64,000 nt of DNA. Origin: an uncultured Allomuricauda sp. (lineage in GTDB: Bacteria > Bacteroidota > Bacteroidia > Flavobacteriales > Flavobacteriaceae). Shown in pieces: positions 37,354-46,928 of this stretch. The stretch's first letter is position 1. Each line of letters starts with the position of its first letter. Position numbers and translations under genes: made by a program. Location of the stretch: the NCBI RefSeq assembly GCF_947501165.1, contig NZ_CANMUU010000002.1:930001-994000 (forward strand), read 5' to 3'. The notes under the pieces were generated by a model, which ran no database searches, had not been told where the DNA came from, and saw nothing but the letters and a program-made list of their open reading frames with translations.

Positions 37354-38670
37354 ATGTACGCCATTCTCGATATTGAAAGTACCGGAGGTCAATACAACGA
37401 GGAAGGCATTATGGAAATTGCTATTTACAGATTTGACGGTCACGAAATTATTGACCGATTCATGAGTTTGGTGAATCCAGAAAGGGAAATTCAACCTTTT
37501 GTATCAAAGCTTACTGGAATCAATAATAAAATGTTGCGTACGGCACCCAAGTTCCACGAGGTGGCCAAGCGAATTGTTGAGATTACAGAGGGCGCCGTAA
37601 TTGTAGCGCATAACGCTCAATTCGATTATCGTATTCTTCGTACAGAATTTAGACGATTGGGGTATGATTTTCAAAGGAAGACCTTATGCACAGTGGATTT
37701 GTCTAAAAAACTACTCCCGGAGGCAGAATCCCATAGTTTGGGGAAATTGGTACGTTCCCTTGGTATACCCATGAGCGATAGGCACAGGGCTAATGGCGAC
37801 GCCCTCGCCACGGTCAAACTATTCAAGTTGTTGTTGGCAAAAGATTCTGACAAGACCATTGTTCAAGAGGTAATGCGAAATGCAGAGCATGGTGAACTAT
37901 CCGCAAATCAGTTGCAAATGGTATCTCAACTACCTTCCAAAACTGGTATCTATTACATGCACAACAAGGATGGGGATATTATTTTTTTAGGAAAGACAAA
38001 GGATATTCAGAAAAGGGTCAATCAACATTTTACCAACGTGGGGCAATTGGCCAGAAAGCTTCAAAAAGAAACCAAAAAAGTCTCCTTTGAGTTGACGGGC
38101 AGTGAGCTAATTGCTATTTTGAAAGAGTACCACGAAGTAAAACGTACCCGACCCAAGCATAATCTTATTACCAAGAAGAAACTCTATTCCCATGCTATCA
38201 ATTTTTCTTCCAACGGAACTCCCCAAATTGAACTTGAAATTGTAAAACGCGCGTTCCGTAAACCAAAAAGCATAGGCTTTAACGGAGTAACTTCCGCAAA
38301 AAGCTTCATCAGAAAAATATCCCTTGAGAATAATGTTGAAGTTTTCAAAGAGGATAATTTCAACGGAGAAGATATTCAGGATGACAACCAAAAATGGGAA
38401 AGTATTTTTGTTAAATACAGTTTGTCAGAAAAAAATATAGCCCTTTTTGATAAAGGTAGAGAAGTTGGCGAAAGTAGTTTTATACTCGTAAAGAATGGTC
38501 AATTAATGGGATATGGTTATGCCGAACTCAACCATCAAATGAATAATATTCATATATTAGAATCGCTATTGACCCCAATGCGAAGCGATGATAATACGAC
38601 TTTTATAATTGAGTCCTATTTAAGAAAAAAGCACAGACTCAAAATTTTAGAGTTAACCCTTGCCCTTTGA
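37354..38670 (+). CDS. DEDDh exonuclease fused to a GIY-YIG nuclease domain
   Basis: 438 residues. The N-terminal 165 form a DnaQ-like 3'-5' exonuclease: AILDIESTG (D, E), VAHNAQFDYRIL (D), and the H-x4-D end in HRANGDALAT. From about 198 comes a UvrC/Cho-type GIY-YIG domain: LPSKTGIYYMHNKDG, FLGKTKDIQKRV, HFTNV, LTGSELIAILKEYHEVKRTRPKHN. The rest (about 290-438) is unassigned. It resembles the DnaQ-Cho fusion proteins found in many bacteria and may act in repair or nucleotide excision without UvrA/B. Its stop overlaps the TTG start of the next gene. Confidence 0.9.
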   Translation: MYAILDIESTGGQYNEEGIMEIAIYRFDGHEIIDRFMSLVNPEREIQPFVSKLTGINNKMLRTAPKFHEVAKRIVEITEGAVIVAHNAQFDYRILRTEFRRLGYDFQRKTLCTVDLSKKLLPEAESHSLGKLVRSLGIPMSDRHRANGDALATVKLFKLLLAKDSDKTIVQEVMRNAEHGELSANQLQMVSQLPSKTGIYYMHNKDGDIIFLGKTKDIQKRVNQHFTNVGQLARKLQKETKKVSFELTGSELIAILKEYHEVKRTRPKHNLITKKKLYSHAINFSSNGTPQIELEIVKRAFRKPKSIGFNGVTSAKSFIRKISLENNVEVFKEDNFNGEDIQDDNQKWESIFVKYSLSEKNIALFDKGREVGESSFILVKNGQLMGYGYAELNHQMNNIHILESLLTPMRSDDNTTFIIESYLRKKHRLKILELTLAL

Positions 38671-39494
38671 AAGCGCAAAAAAAACATTCTGGCTGGAAAA
38701 ATTCTCTTCATGAAATTATTTATGAGGCAGACACTCCTTTGGGAAAACTATTTGACATTGCCCTGGTAATCCTCATTGTCTTGAGCGTAATCCTGGTGAT
38801 GCTGGAAAGTGTGAAAGAAGTGGATGCAAGGTACCATCAAATCCTGTTTGCCCTGGAATGGATAGTTACCATCTTTTTCTCTTTTGAATACATTGCACGA
38901 ATCATCAGCATCAAAAAACCTTGGAAATACATCTTGAGTTTTTATGGAATTATTGATTTTGTCTCCACCATACCACTTTATCTATCATATCTGTTTGCAG
39001 GTTCTCAAGTGCTTTTGGCTTTAAGGGCTTTCCGTTTGCTCCGTATTTTCAGAATTCTGAAATTGGTGAAGTTTTTAGGAGAAGCTTCCCAACTACGAGA
39101 TGCGTTGAGGGCAAGTAGGACAAAAATTATGGTTTTTATCTATGTAGTGGTCATACTCTCCATTATTATGGGCACCCTAATGTATCTTATAGAAGGAAAT
39201 GAAGCTGGGTTTACAAGTATTCCACGAAGCATTTATTGGACCATTGTTACCCTAACCACTGTGGGGTATGGTGATATAGCTCCCCAGACTAATCTTGGTC
39301 AGTTCTTGGCCACCGTGATTATGATTTTGGGTTATGGTATCATAGCAGTACCCACAGGTATTGTAACAGTGGAGTTTAACAAACGAAGAGAGAAGCAATG
39401 GGTACATACCAATACACAATGTTGTCCCAGCTGTTCTGCCGAGGGACATAGGGATGGTGCCAAACATTGCTACAATTGCGGAGAACTGCTATGA
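38667..39494 (+). CDS. Voltage-gated-type potassium channel with C-terminal zinc ribbon
   Basis: 275 residues starting at TTG 38667, which overlaps the stop of the exonuclease gene. Six membrane segments: a voltage-sensor-like S1-S4 with an Arg-rich S4 (RAFRLLRIFRILKLV), then pore helix and selectivity filter TTVGYGD. After S6 the short cytosolic tail has CCPSCSAEGHRDGAKHCYNCGELL, two CxxC pairs spaced as in a zinc ribbon. Ion transport in the inner membrane, most likely K+. The zinc-ribbon tail is unusual for a bacterial Kv-like channel. Confidence 0.93.
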   Translation: MKAQKKHSGWKNSLHEIIYEADTPLGKLFDIALVILIVLSVILVMLESVKEVDARYHQILFALEWIVTIFFSFEYIARIISIKKPWKYILSFYGIIDFVSTIPLYLSYLFAGSQVLLALRAFRLLRIFRILKLVKFLGEASQLRDALRASRTKIMVFIYVVVILSIIMGTLMYLIEGNEAGFTSIPRSIYWTIVTLTTVGYGDIAPQTNLGQFLATVIMILGYGIIAVPTGIVTVEFNKRREKQWVHTNTQCCPSCSAEGHRDGAKHCYNCGELL

Positions 39495-40408
39495 AATCCA
39501 AAAAATTGATTGTTGTAGTGGGGCCTACTGCAATTGGAAAGACCAAGTTGGCCATTTCTCTTGCACAATATTTCAAAACAGAAATCATTTCTTCAGATTC
39601 CAGACAGTTTTTTAAAGAGATGCAAATTGGTACCGCAGTACCTTCGGAAGAAGAACTAGCCTCCGTCCCCCATCATTGTATTCAACACATAAGTATTCAA
39701 CAACCCTACTCTGTTGGGGACTTCGAGAAAGATGCCCTTGCTCTCTTGCAAAAATTATTTCAGGATAATGACTACGCCATCATGGTGGGCGGAAGTGGAT
39801 TGTACACAGATGCCGTGGTCCACGGATTGGATGAGTTTCCCGAGGTACCCCAAAATATTAGAGTAGAACTCAACTTGACCCTTGAAAGAGAAGGCATAGA
39901 AAGTCTCCAAAAAGAACTTTTGGAAAGAGACCCTGTTTATTATGAAAAGATAGACTTGATGAATTCACATCGCTTGATTAGGGCCTTGGAAGTCATTCGT
40001 TCTTCTGGTAAACCATTTTCATCCTTTTTAAACAAGGATACTACAAAACGTCCTTTTGATGCAATATACGTTGGCATTAATGCCGAAAGAGAAATCATTT
40101 ATGAAAGAATTAATCTGCGCGTAGACGAAATGATGAAACAAGGTCTATTGGAAGAAGCAAAAACCTTATACGAGCACAGAAATCTGAATGCTTTACAAAC
40201 TGTAGGGTATAAAGAACTATTTCGATTCTTGGATGGAGAAATCACATTGGATTTTGCCATTTCAGAAATTAAAAAGAATACCAGAAGGTTTGCAAAAAGA
40301 CAGCTGACCTGGTTACGAAAAAATCCTGATGTACTTTGGGTTGATTCCAATGCCGATTTCGAAACAATTGTTTCTCAAGTCAATTCCAAACTAGGCACAC
40401 ATGATTGA
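39491..40408 (+). CDS. miaA: tRNA dimethylallyltransferase
   Basis: 305 residues from the ATG at 39491, which overlaps the channel stop by 4 nt; an upstream start at 39467 is a false extension. Transfers a dimethylallyl group to A37 of tRNAs reading UNN codons. Walker A VVGPTAIGKTKLA, DSRQFFKEM, HHCIQHISIQQPYSVGDFEKDA, GGSGLYTDAVVHGLD, and TVGYKELFRF with the C-terminal KNTRRFAKRQLTWLRKNP. Complete. Confidence 0.97.
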   Translation: MKSKKLIVVVGPTAIGKTKLAISLAQYFKTEIISSDSRQFFKEMQIGTAVPSEEELASVPHHCIQHISIQQPYSVGDFEKDALALLQKLFQDNDYAIMVGGSGLYTDAVVHGLDEFPEVPQNIRVELNLTLEREGIESLQKELLERDPVYYEKIDLMNSHRLIRALEVIRSSGKPFSSFLNKDTTKRPFDAIYVGINAEREIIYERINLRVDEMMKQGLLEEAKTLYEHRNLNALQTVGYKELFRFLDGEITLDFAISEIKKNTRRFAKRQLTWLRKNPDVLWVDSNADFETIVSQVNSKLGTHD

Positions 40409-40901
40409 AAAAAAACTAATGGTGTTTATTGTTATGGGTGTTTCCGGGACAGGAAAGAGCACCATTGGAAAACTATTGTCTCAAAAACTACATATTCCTT
40501 TTTTTGATGGCGATGATTTCCATCCTGAGTACAATATCAAAAAAATGGCTTCTGGGAAACCTTTGAACGATGAGGACCGTTATGACTGGCTTGTGACCCT
40601 AAATCAGCTTGCCAAAGAAAATAAATCCAATGGAGCAGTTATTGCCTGTTCCGCATTAAAGTCGTCCTATAGAAAGATATTAAGGAAAGGTATGGAGACT
40701 TCCCTAGTATTTGTTTATTTAGAAGGGACTTTTGAGTTGATTAAATCCCGATTGGAAAAAAGGAGCTCTCATTTTATGCCCAATGATTTACTTAAATCCC
40801 AGTTTGAAACTTTGGAACCACCAATGGAAGCTATCAAAGTGTCCATAGCCCTTACTCCAGAAGAGATTATTGAATCAATTTCAAAAAATATAGAACCTTA
40901 A
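40401..40901 (+). CDS. gntK: Gluconokinase
   Basis: 166 residues, an 8-nt overlap with miaA. A small P-loop kinase: MGVSGTGKSTIGKLL (Walker A), FFDGDDFHPEYNIKKMASGKPLNDEDRYDWL (gluconate/lid region), ACSALKSSYR, and FVYLEGTFELIKSRLEKRSSHFMPNDLLKSQFETLE. Makes 6-phosphogluconate. A gluconate permease lies about 2.3 kb downstream, with a peptidase gene between. Confidence 0.95.
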   Translation: MIEKKLMVFIVMGVSGTGKSTIGKLLSQKLHIPFFDGDDFHPEYNIKKMASGKPLNDEDRYDWLVTLNQLAKENKSNGAVIACSALKSSYRKILRKGMETSLVFVYLEGTFELIKSRLEKRSSHFMPNDLLKSQFETLEPPMEAIKVSIALTPEEIIESISKNIEP

Positions 40902-41036
40902 AGGTTATACGCTTTAGAAACAATTAACATTTATTAACTTTCTTTTGAGGTATCTTGGAAAAATTTATAAAGGTTGTTCGTAACAAAAACCTATTGTTAC
41001 CGTCTAACCTACGACTAATTTAATTTATTGCTCAAA

Positions 41037-43085
41037 ATGAAAAAACTATGCTTTGTTGCAGCTTCTATGATTACGTTCGTTAGCTGTAAACAGGAACCTA
41101 AAGAAACTGCTGAGGTTGAAAAAATACCTGGTATCGTCCTTGAAAACATGGACACGACGGTAAGTCCAAAAGAAGACTTCTACAACTACGTCAACGGAAG
41201 TTGGATGAAAAATACCGAAATTCCAGAGGATCGTACCCGTTGGGGTGGTTTTTCGGTACTTCGCAAATCCACCGATGCCGACGTACTTCAAATCTTAGCT
41301 GATGCCAGAGAAAGCGGAAAATACGATGCCGCTACTGATCAAGCGAAAGCATTGGCCATTTTTGATACCAAATTGGATTCGACTGCTCGTGATGCCGCTG
41401 GACTTACTCCACTTCAACCTGCGTTGGACGCTATCGCCGGAATCCAAAATTTAAACGATTTACAGACCGTACTTGCTACAAACCCTTCTGTAAACTCGCC
41501 TTTTTTAGGCATTAGCGTATTCGCAGACCTAAACAACAGCGCCATGAATGCGGTATATATGGGTCCTGCAGGACTTGGTCTACCAGATCGCGATTATTAT
41601 TTAGACGACGACGACAAATCCAAAGAGATCCGAGAAGAATACAAAAAGCATATTGTACGGATGCTACAAATGTTAGGAGATAGCGAAGAAGTAGCTTCCG
41701 CTGCTTCAGAAAGAATTTTGGAGTTGGAAACTAAATTGGCAGAACCTAGATTGGACAAGGTACAACGGAGAGACGTGAGAAACTTGAATAACCCAAGGAC
41801 CATTGCCGAAGCTGACGAGATGTTGAGTAATATCGACTTAAAGAAAATGATTAAAGATGTTGGAGCTACCAAAGCTTTCGATACCATTTTTGTAACTCAG
41901 TTAGACTATACAAAAACATTGAACAGTTTCTTAAAAGATACGTCAATCGAAGATCTTAAAACATTAATGAGATGGGACACTTTCAATAGTGCTGCAGGAA
42001 GGCTTTCTTCAGAAATTGAGACTGCCAATTGGGAATTTTATAGCAAATACTTGAGAGGTGCCGAAAAGCAAAGACCAGCAGATGAAAGGGCTTTGGCCAC
42101 TGTAAATCGCTCTGTGGGTGAAGCATTGGGTCAGTTATATGTAGACGCCAAGTTTCCACCAGAAGCGAAAGCCAAGGCGGAAAAGATGATTGCCAATATT
42201 ATTGAGGCGTATAAAGCAAGAATCCAAAAATTGGATTGGATGGGAGATTCCACCAAATTGAAAGCCATTGAAAAGCTAGATAAGTTTACGGTAAAAATTG
42301 CCTATCCCGATAAATGGGAAGACTATTCTGCTATGGATGTTTCTGCGGACAAGACCTATTTTGATAATATGGCTGCCGTAGATAAATGGCAACAAGATGA
42401 TAATTTTGCAGATATTGGGGAACCTGTAGACAAAAGCGCTTGGGGCATGTCTCCTCAAACGGTTAATGCATATTTTAATCCTCTGAACAACGAGATTGTA
42501 TTTCCAGCCGCTATCTTGCAACCTCCTTTTTACAATTACACAGCAGATGAAGCTGTTAACTATGGAGGAATTGGAGCCGTAATTGGTCATGAGATTTCTC
42601 ATGCATTTGATGATAGCGGTTCACGTTTTGACTCCGACGGTAACCTTAAAAACTGGTGGACCGAAGAAGATTTAAAAGCTTTCACTCAAAGAGGGGATTC
42701 TTTAGCTGCGCAATATGACAGGGTTGAAGTGTTGCCCGAAGTTTTCGTAAATGGTAAATTTACCTTGGGTGAAAATATTGGTGACCTTGGTGGTGTTCTA
42801 GGAGCTTATGATGGTCTACAGAGACATTTTGCTGAAAACGGACGTCCGGAAAATATAGACGGATTTACCCCAGAGCAGCGTTTCTTTATGTCTTGGGCAA
42901 CAGTATGGAGAACCAAAATACGGGATGAGGCTTTACGTACCCAAATAAAAACAGACCCTCACTCCCCAGGTCATACGAGAGCGATTCAGCCATTACTGAA
43001 TGTACAAGAATTCTATGATGCCTTTGATATCAAAGAAGGAGATAAGATGTTTTTAGCTCCTGAAGAGCGAGTGCAAATCTGGTAG
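41037..43085 (+). CDS. M13-family zinc metallopeptidase (PepO-like lipoprotein)
   Basis: 682 residues from the ATG at 41037; a TTG at 41028 is a less likely start. The lipoprotein signal MKKLCFVAASMITFVSC comes first. The M13 (neprilysin) N-terminal block DFYNYVNGSWMKNTEIP follows, then zinc ligands in GAVIGHEISHAFDD and ENIGDLGG, and the C-terminal NVQEFYDAFDIKEGDKMFLAPEERVQIW. Cleaves oligopeptides outside the cytoplasm. Not in a clear operon with gntK (135 nt gap). Terminator follows. Confidence 0.95.
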   Translation: MKKLCFVAASMITFVSCKQEPKETAEVEKIPGIVLENMDTTVSPKEDFYNYVNGSWMKNTEIPEDRTRWGGFSVLRKSTDADVLQILADARESGKYDAATDQAKALAIFDTKLDSTARDAAGLTPLQPALDAIAGIQNLNDLQTVLATNPSVNSPFLGISVFADLNNSAMNAVYMGPAGLGLPDRDYYLDDDDKSKEIREEYKKHIVRMLQMLGDSEEVASAASERILELETKLAEPRLDKVQRRDVRNLNNPRTIAEADEMLSNIDLKKMIKDVGATKAFDTIFVTQLDYTKTLNSFLKDTSIEDLKTLMRWDTFNSAAGRLSSEIETANWEFYSKYLRGAEKQRPADERALATVNRSVGEALGQLYVDAKFPPEAKAKAEKMIANIIEAYKARIQKLDWMGDSTKLKAIEKLDKFTVKIAYPDKWEDYSAMDVSADKTYFDNMAAVDKWQQDDNFADIGEPVDKSAWGMSPQTVNAYFNPLNNEIVFPAAILQPPFYNYTADEAVNYGGIGAVIGHEISHAFDDSGSRFDSDGNLKNWWTEEDLKAFTQRGDSLAAQYDRVEVLPEVFVNGKFTLGENIGDLGGVLGAYDGLQRHFAENGRPENIDGFTPEQRFFMSWATVWRTKIRDEALRTQIKTDPHSPGHTRAIQPLLNVQEFYDAFDIKEGDKMFLAPEERVQIW

Positions 43086-43108
43086 TTCAATTTTAACTTT
43101 AATAAATT

Positions 43109-43141
43109 AAAGGGCAAACCATAATGGTTTGCCCTTCTCTT
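43109..43141 (+). terminator. Terminator after the M13 peptidase gene
   Basis: AAGGGCAAACC (43110-43120) pairs with GGTTTGCCCTT (43126-43136) around ATAAT, then CTCTTTT. Confidence 0.85.
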
Positions 43142-43223
43142 TTCCAATAACTCCACCCTCATTCTTTTCGCTATATTTGGAAGCATTGCGTACAGAGAAA
43201 TAAATGCCTTCAAACCAATTTAT

Positions 43224-44558
43224 ATGACCACTACCCTAGTTATCGCAGTGATTTCAGGAATTGCCCTATTACTTTTTCTAATTCTGAGATTAAAAATCAA
43301 CGCCTTTATTGCTTTGCTTATAGGAAGCATAACAGTAGGGTTGATTGCTGGCTTGGATGCCACGGAAATCATTACGACTATACAAAAAGGAATGGGGAAT
43401 ACCTTGGGTTTTGTAGCAACCGTGGTAGGATTGGGGGCCATGTTTGGGGCTATTTTAGAAGAATCTGGTGGAGCCAAGACCATTGCTGATTTCATGATAT
43501 CCAAGTTTGGACTAAAAAAAGCACCTGCGGCCATGGTGGTATCTGGATTCTTAATTGCCATTCCAGTGTTTTTTGATGTGGCTTTCATCATTCTAGTGCC
43601 CATGATTTATGCGCTTCAGCGAAAAACAGGTAAATCTCTTTTATTATATGCTATTCCATTGTTGGCAGGTTTGGCCATTACCCATGCCTTTATTCCCCCA
43701 ACTCCAGGTCCCATTGCTGTAGCAGATATTATTGGTGCCGATTTGGGGTGGGTGATTTTAGTAGGGTTTATAGTGGGAATCCCAACAGCCTTGATTGCAG
43801 GTTTATGGTTTGGAAGAAAGGTTGCTGGTAGAATACACGTTGATGCTCCTGCCAAAGAAGAAACCGAAGAACTGTTGTCGCTTCCACCAATAGGACAAAC
43901 TCTTTTGATAATTGCCTTACCTATTTTTTTGATTCTTTTAAATACAATAATGGCAACCGGAATATTTGGTATTCAATCCAAATGGTTACTACAGACCATT
44001 GCTTTGATAGGACATCCGTTTGCAGCCCTAATTATTGCCAATATCTTAGCTTGGTATGTTTTCGGTATCCGTAGAGGGTTTTCCAAAAAACAATTGTTTG
44101 ACATTACTACCAAATCGTTGGCGCCAGCTGGCACCATTATATTACTGACTGGGGCCGGAGGAGTCTTTAAACAAGTGTTGACCGATACTGGAGCAGGAAA
44201 GTTACTAGCTACCTCACTTAGTGATGCTGGAATCCCAGTATTGGCTTTCGCATTCATTAGTGCCGCCATTGTACGAATTATTCAAGGGTCTTCTACAGTA
44301 GCCATGATTACCGCCGCGGGATTAATATCACCTTTATTGATAAGTGCTGCTCTAAAACCTATAGAGCTAGCTTGTATGGTTATTGCCATTGCTTCGGGTG
44401 CCAGTATTTTTTCTCATGTAAATGATAGCGGTTTTTGGTTGGTAGGGCAATATTTAGGTATTTCTGAAAAGCAGACTTTTAAATCCTGGACCATCATGAC
44501 CACTATTTTAGCTTTTATTGGAATTTTGACCGTAAGTGTGGTTTACCTATTGGTATAA
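43224..44558 (+). CDS. GntP-family gluconate permease
   Basis: 444 residues, about 12 membrane helices. The GntP family is seen from RLKINAFIALLIGSITVGLIAGL, GFVATVVGLGAMFGAILEESGGAKTIAD, DVAFIILVPMIYALQRKTGKS, HAFIPPTPGPIAVADIIGADLGWVIL, GAGGVFKQVLTDTGAGK and SHVNDSGFWLVGQYLGISEKQTFKSWTI. A proton-linked gluconate (or related sugar-acid) uptake system in the inner membrane; the nearby gntK supports gluconate. A bidirectional terminator lies behind. Confidence 0.93.
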   Translation: MTTTLVIAVISGIALLLFLILRLKINAFIALLIGSITVGLIAGLDATEIITTIQKGMGNTLGFVATVVGLGAMFGAILEESGGAKTIADFMISKFGLKKAPAAMVVSGFLIAIPVFFDVAFIILVPMIYALQRKTGKSLLLYAIPLLAGLAITHAFIPPTPGPIAVADIIGADLGWVILVGFIVGIPTALIAGLWFGRKVAGRIHVDAPAKEETEELLSLPPIGQTLLIIALPIFLILLNTIMATGIFGIQSKWLLQTIALIGHPFAALIIANILAWYVFGIRRGFSKKQLFDITTKSLAPAGTIILLTGAGGVFKQVLTDTGAGKLLATSLSDAGIPVLAFAFISAAIVRIIQGSSTVAMITAAGLISPLLISAALKPIELACMVIAIASGASIFSHVNDSGFWLVGQYLGISEKQTFKSWTIMTTILAFIGILTVSVVYLLV

Positions 44559-44562
44559 ATGA

Positions 44563-44590
44563 AAAAAACCACCCCAAAAGGTGGTTTTTC
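44563..44590. terminator. Bidirectional terminator
   Basis: AAAAACCACC (44564-44573) pairs with GGTGGTTTTT (44580-44589) around a 6-nt loop. Shared by the permease (plus) and the response regulator (minus) genes. Confidence 0.88.
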
Positions 44591-44609
44591 TATAAACTAT
44601 GTAAACTCT

Positions 44610-45323
44610 TTATTGATTTTCAGCCTTTATGACCAATCGGAAACCTTCCCCATGAATATTGAGAATTTCTACAACATCATCCCGCTTTAAGTACTTTCTT
44701 AATTTGGCAATATATACATCCATACTTCTGGAGGTGAAGTAGTTATCATCTCGCCATATTTTGGTCAGTGCCAATTCCCGGGGCATCAAATCATTTTCAT
44801 GAAGTGCCAAAAGGCGAAGTAGCTCATTTTCTTTTGGAGATAATTTGATAGGCTCCTCTTCCATGTATTTTAAGAAACGTAGCTTTGAATTCAAATGGAA
44901 GTTTCCAATCTGGAATTCAAATTGTTTGCTATCGGCCAAAGTACTGGAGGCCTTACGCTGAAGTATTGCCTTTAGTTTCATTAGCAACACTTCGGAGTCA
45001 AAAGGTTTGTTCAAATAGTCATCCGCACCTGCCTTGTAGCCCTTCAACACATCCTCTTTCATGGTCTTCGCAGTAAGAAAAATAATCGGCACATTCTCAT
45101 TCTTCTCCCGGATTTCCCTGGCCAACGTGAATCCATCCTTGTAAGGCATCATGACGTCCAGGATACACACATCGTAGTTGTCTTTTTTGAACTTTTCAAA
45201 ACCTTCCATTCCATTTTTTGCCAATACGACATCAAAATCGTTCATAGAAAGATAATCCTTGAGAACAATACCAAAATTTGGATCGTCTTCGACCAGTAAT
45301 ATTTTTTTGTTTTCTGTTTCCAT
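44610..45323 (-). CDS. rprY: OmpR-family response regulator, RprY type
   Basis: 237 residues. Receiver intact: VEDDPNFG, phosphoacceptor Asp in VCILDVMMPYKDG, Lys in DDYLNKPFD. The C-terminal winged helix is of OmpR type (KLSPKENELLRLLALHENDLMPRELALTKIWRDDNYFTSRSMDVYIAKLRKYL, about 150-220). The gene follows its kinase on the minus strand by 6 nt. In Bacteroides RprXY controls stress and Na+-related genes; the name is given by resemblance. Confidence 0.92.
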   Translation of the reverse strand: METENKKILLVEDDPNFGIVLKDYLSMNDFDVVLAKNGMEGFEKFKKDNYDVCILDVMMPYKDGFTLAREIREKNENVPIIFLTAKTMKEDVLKGYKAGADDYLNKPFDSEVLLMKLKAILQRKASSTLADSKQFEFQIGNFHLNSKLRFLKYMEEEPIKLSPKENELLRLLALHENDLMPRELALTKIWRDDNYFTSRSMDVYIAKLRKYLKRDDVVEILNIHGEGFRLVIKAENQ

Positions 45324-45329
45324 AGTTTC

Positions 45330-46910
45330 TTAAATTAAAGGAAGCTTGATAAAGAAAGTACTGCCTTTTCCTTTTTCACTTTCTGCATAAACTTCTCCTT
45401 GATGATCTTCTATTATTCGTTTAACATAGGCTAATCCAAGCCCATGACCTTTTACATTATGTATATCTCCGGTATGTTCCCGGTAAAATTTCTCAAATAC
45501 TCTTTTTAGGACCGGTTTGCTCATTCCTGCACCCTGGTCTTTCACTTTGATAATGATGTGGTTTTTGGCCAATTCGGTATACACATCAATTTTTGGGGCC
45601 TCTGGAGAATACTTTACCGCATTGTCCAACATATTTACCATAACATTGGTAAAATGAACATCGTTGGCAAGTACCTCTGATCTTTCTGCATCTAAATGCG
45701 CTTCTACGTATCCACCTCTATCGGCAACTATTAATTCTATATGCGCTAAGGCATCATTAATAATATCATGGGCATCTACCCTATCTTTACTAATGTCCAA
45801 CTGGTTCTTTTCCAGCTTGGAGATACGCAATACGTTTTCAACTTGGGCGTGCATTCGCTTGTTTTCATCCCTAATCATTCCTAGATACCGCAACACTTTA
45901 TCCGTATCCGAGATGGACTTGGGATTTCGAATAGCCTCAACCGCTAAGTTTATTGTCGCGATTGGTGTCTTAAACTCATGCGTCATATTGTTGATGAAAT
46001 CTGTTTTAATTTCAGAAATCTGTTTTTGCTTTATCAATTGATAAATAGCACTTGAGTAAGCAACAACAATCACCAAAGTGAAAACTAAAGACAGAATTGC
46101 CATCCCCATTATGGATTTGAACAAGAACCTTTTCATTTTAGGAAATGTGAGCAACAACGAAAAGTTGGTACTGCCCTCACTATCCTTAAAAATGGGGGCC
46201 CTGTACATTTTAGTATCCGAAAACTTGAATTTCTTGGATTGTACTTTAGTTGGGAATCCCTGACTATACACTCCATATTCAAAATCAATATCTATCTCCC
46301 TATTTTTCAGCTCTTGTGCCAAAAGCAATTCTATTTCTTGTTTGGACACTCTTTTATGAATAGGTCTGCTTTTGGCATACTCCATAAAAACGTCTTCCCA
46401 AACAGCCTTATCAATACTGGATAATCCACCTATTTTTTCGGCTTTTTGAATCGGTGTTAAACTATAGCGCTTACCGTCCAAACCAAATTCCTCTTTGAAC
46501 ACCGCCTTGGTACGCTTGCTGGTGTAATTTTTAAAGGTGGTGGTATCCTCCCCATTTTGATTATCAAAGAACGTAGATGTTATGTTGTAATCCTCTTCTA
46601 AAATTCCATGGGAATAGAAAAGAATTTCATCTGAATTCAAATCCCTATCAACAAACAAAAAGTTTCTGAACTGAGTGGTCTTAGGTTGTCCAATGCTATC
46701 TACCAGAGAAGCCAGACGGTCTGAATAGTCTTTCATCTCCCTCTTTTCCACCCTGTTCGCTACCCTATCCAGTATTCCGGTAACTGTCCTTGAAAATTGT
46801 TCTTCTTTGTCTTTGACCGATGTCCTTATCCAATAAACTTGCACGAAAATTATGCCTGTTAGAGACAAGCTCATTAGAATGACGAGAAGAACAAAAAGCT
46901 TCTTGTTCAT
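45330..46910 (-). CDS. rprX: Sensor histidine kinase, RprX type
   Basis: 526 residues. Membrane helix at about 5-27, a periplasmic sensor region at about 28-265, a second helix at about 266-290 (AILSLVFTLVIVVAYS), HisKA with His in NNMTHEFKTPIATIN, then HATPase: NAVKYSPEA, KDQGAGMSKP, GHGLGLAYVK. No HAMP is evident. Lies first in the two-gene operon with the regulator, as in Bacteroidota RprXY pairs. TTAAC repeats in its upstream region could be autoregulatory sites. Confidence 0.92.
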   Translation of the reverse strand: MNKKLFVLLVILMSLSLTGIIFVQVYWIRTSVKDKEEQFSRTVTGILDRVANRVEKREMKDYSDRLASLVDSIGQPKTTQFRNFLFVDRDLNSDEILFYSHGILEEDYNITSTFFDNQNGEDTTTFKNYTSKRTKAVFKEEFGLDGKRYSLTPIQKAEKIGGLSSIDKAVWEDVFMEYAKSRPIHKRVSKQEIELLLAQELKNREIDIDFEYGVYSQGFPTKVQSKKFKFSDTKMYRAPIFKDSEGSTNFSLLLTFPKMKRFLFKSIMGMAILSLVFTLVIVVAYSSAIYQLIKQKQISEIKTDFINNMTHEFKTPIATINLAVEAIRNPKSISDTDKVLRYLGMIRDENKRMHAQVENVLRISKLEKNQLDISKDRVDAHDIINDALAHIELIVADRGGYVEAHLDAERSEVLANDVHFTNVMVNMLDNAVKYSPEAPKIDVYTELAKNHIIIKVKDQGAGMSKPVLKRVFEKFYREHTGDIHNVKGHGLGLAYVKRIIEDHQGEVYAESEKGKGSTFFIKLPLI

Positions 46911-46928
46911 TGCGGTAAAATTAGAAAT

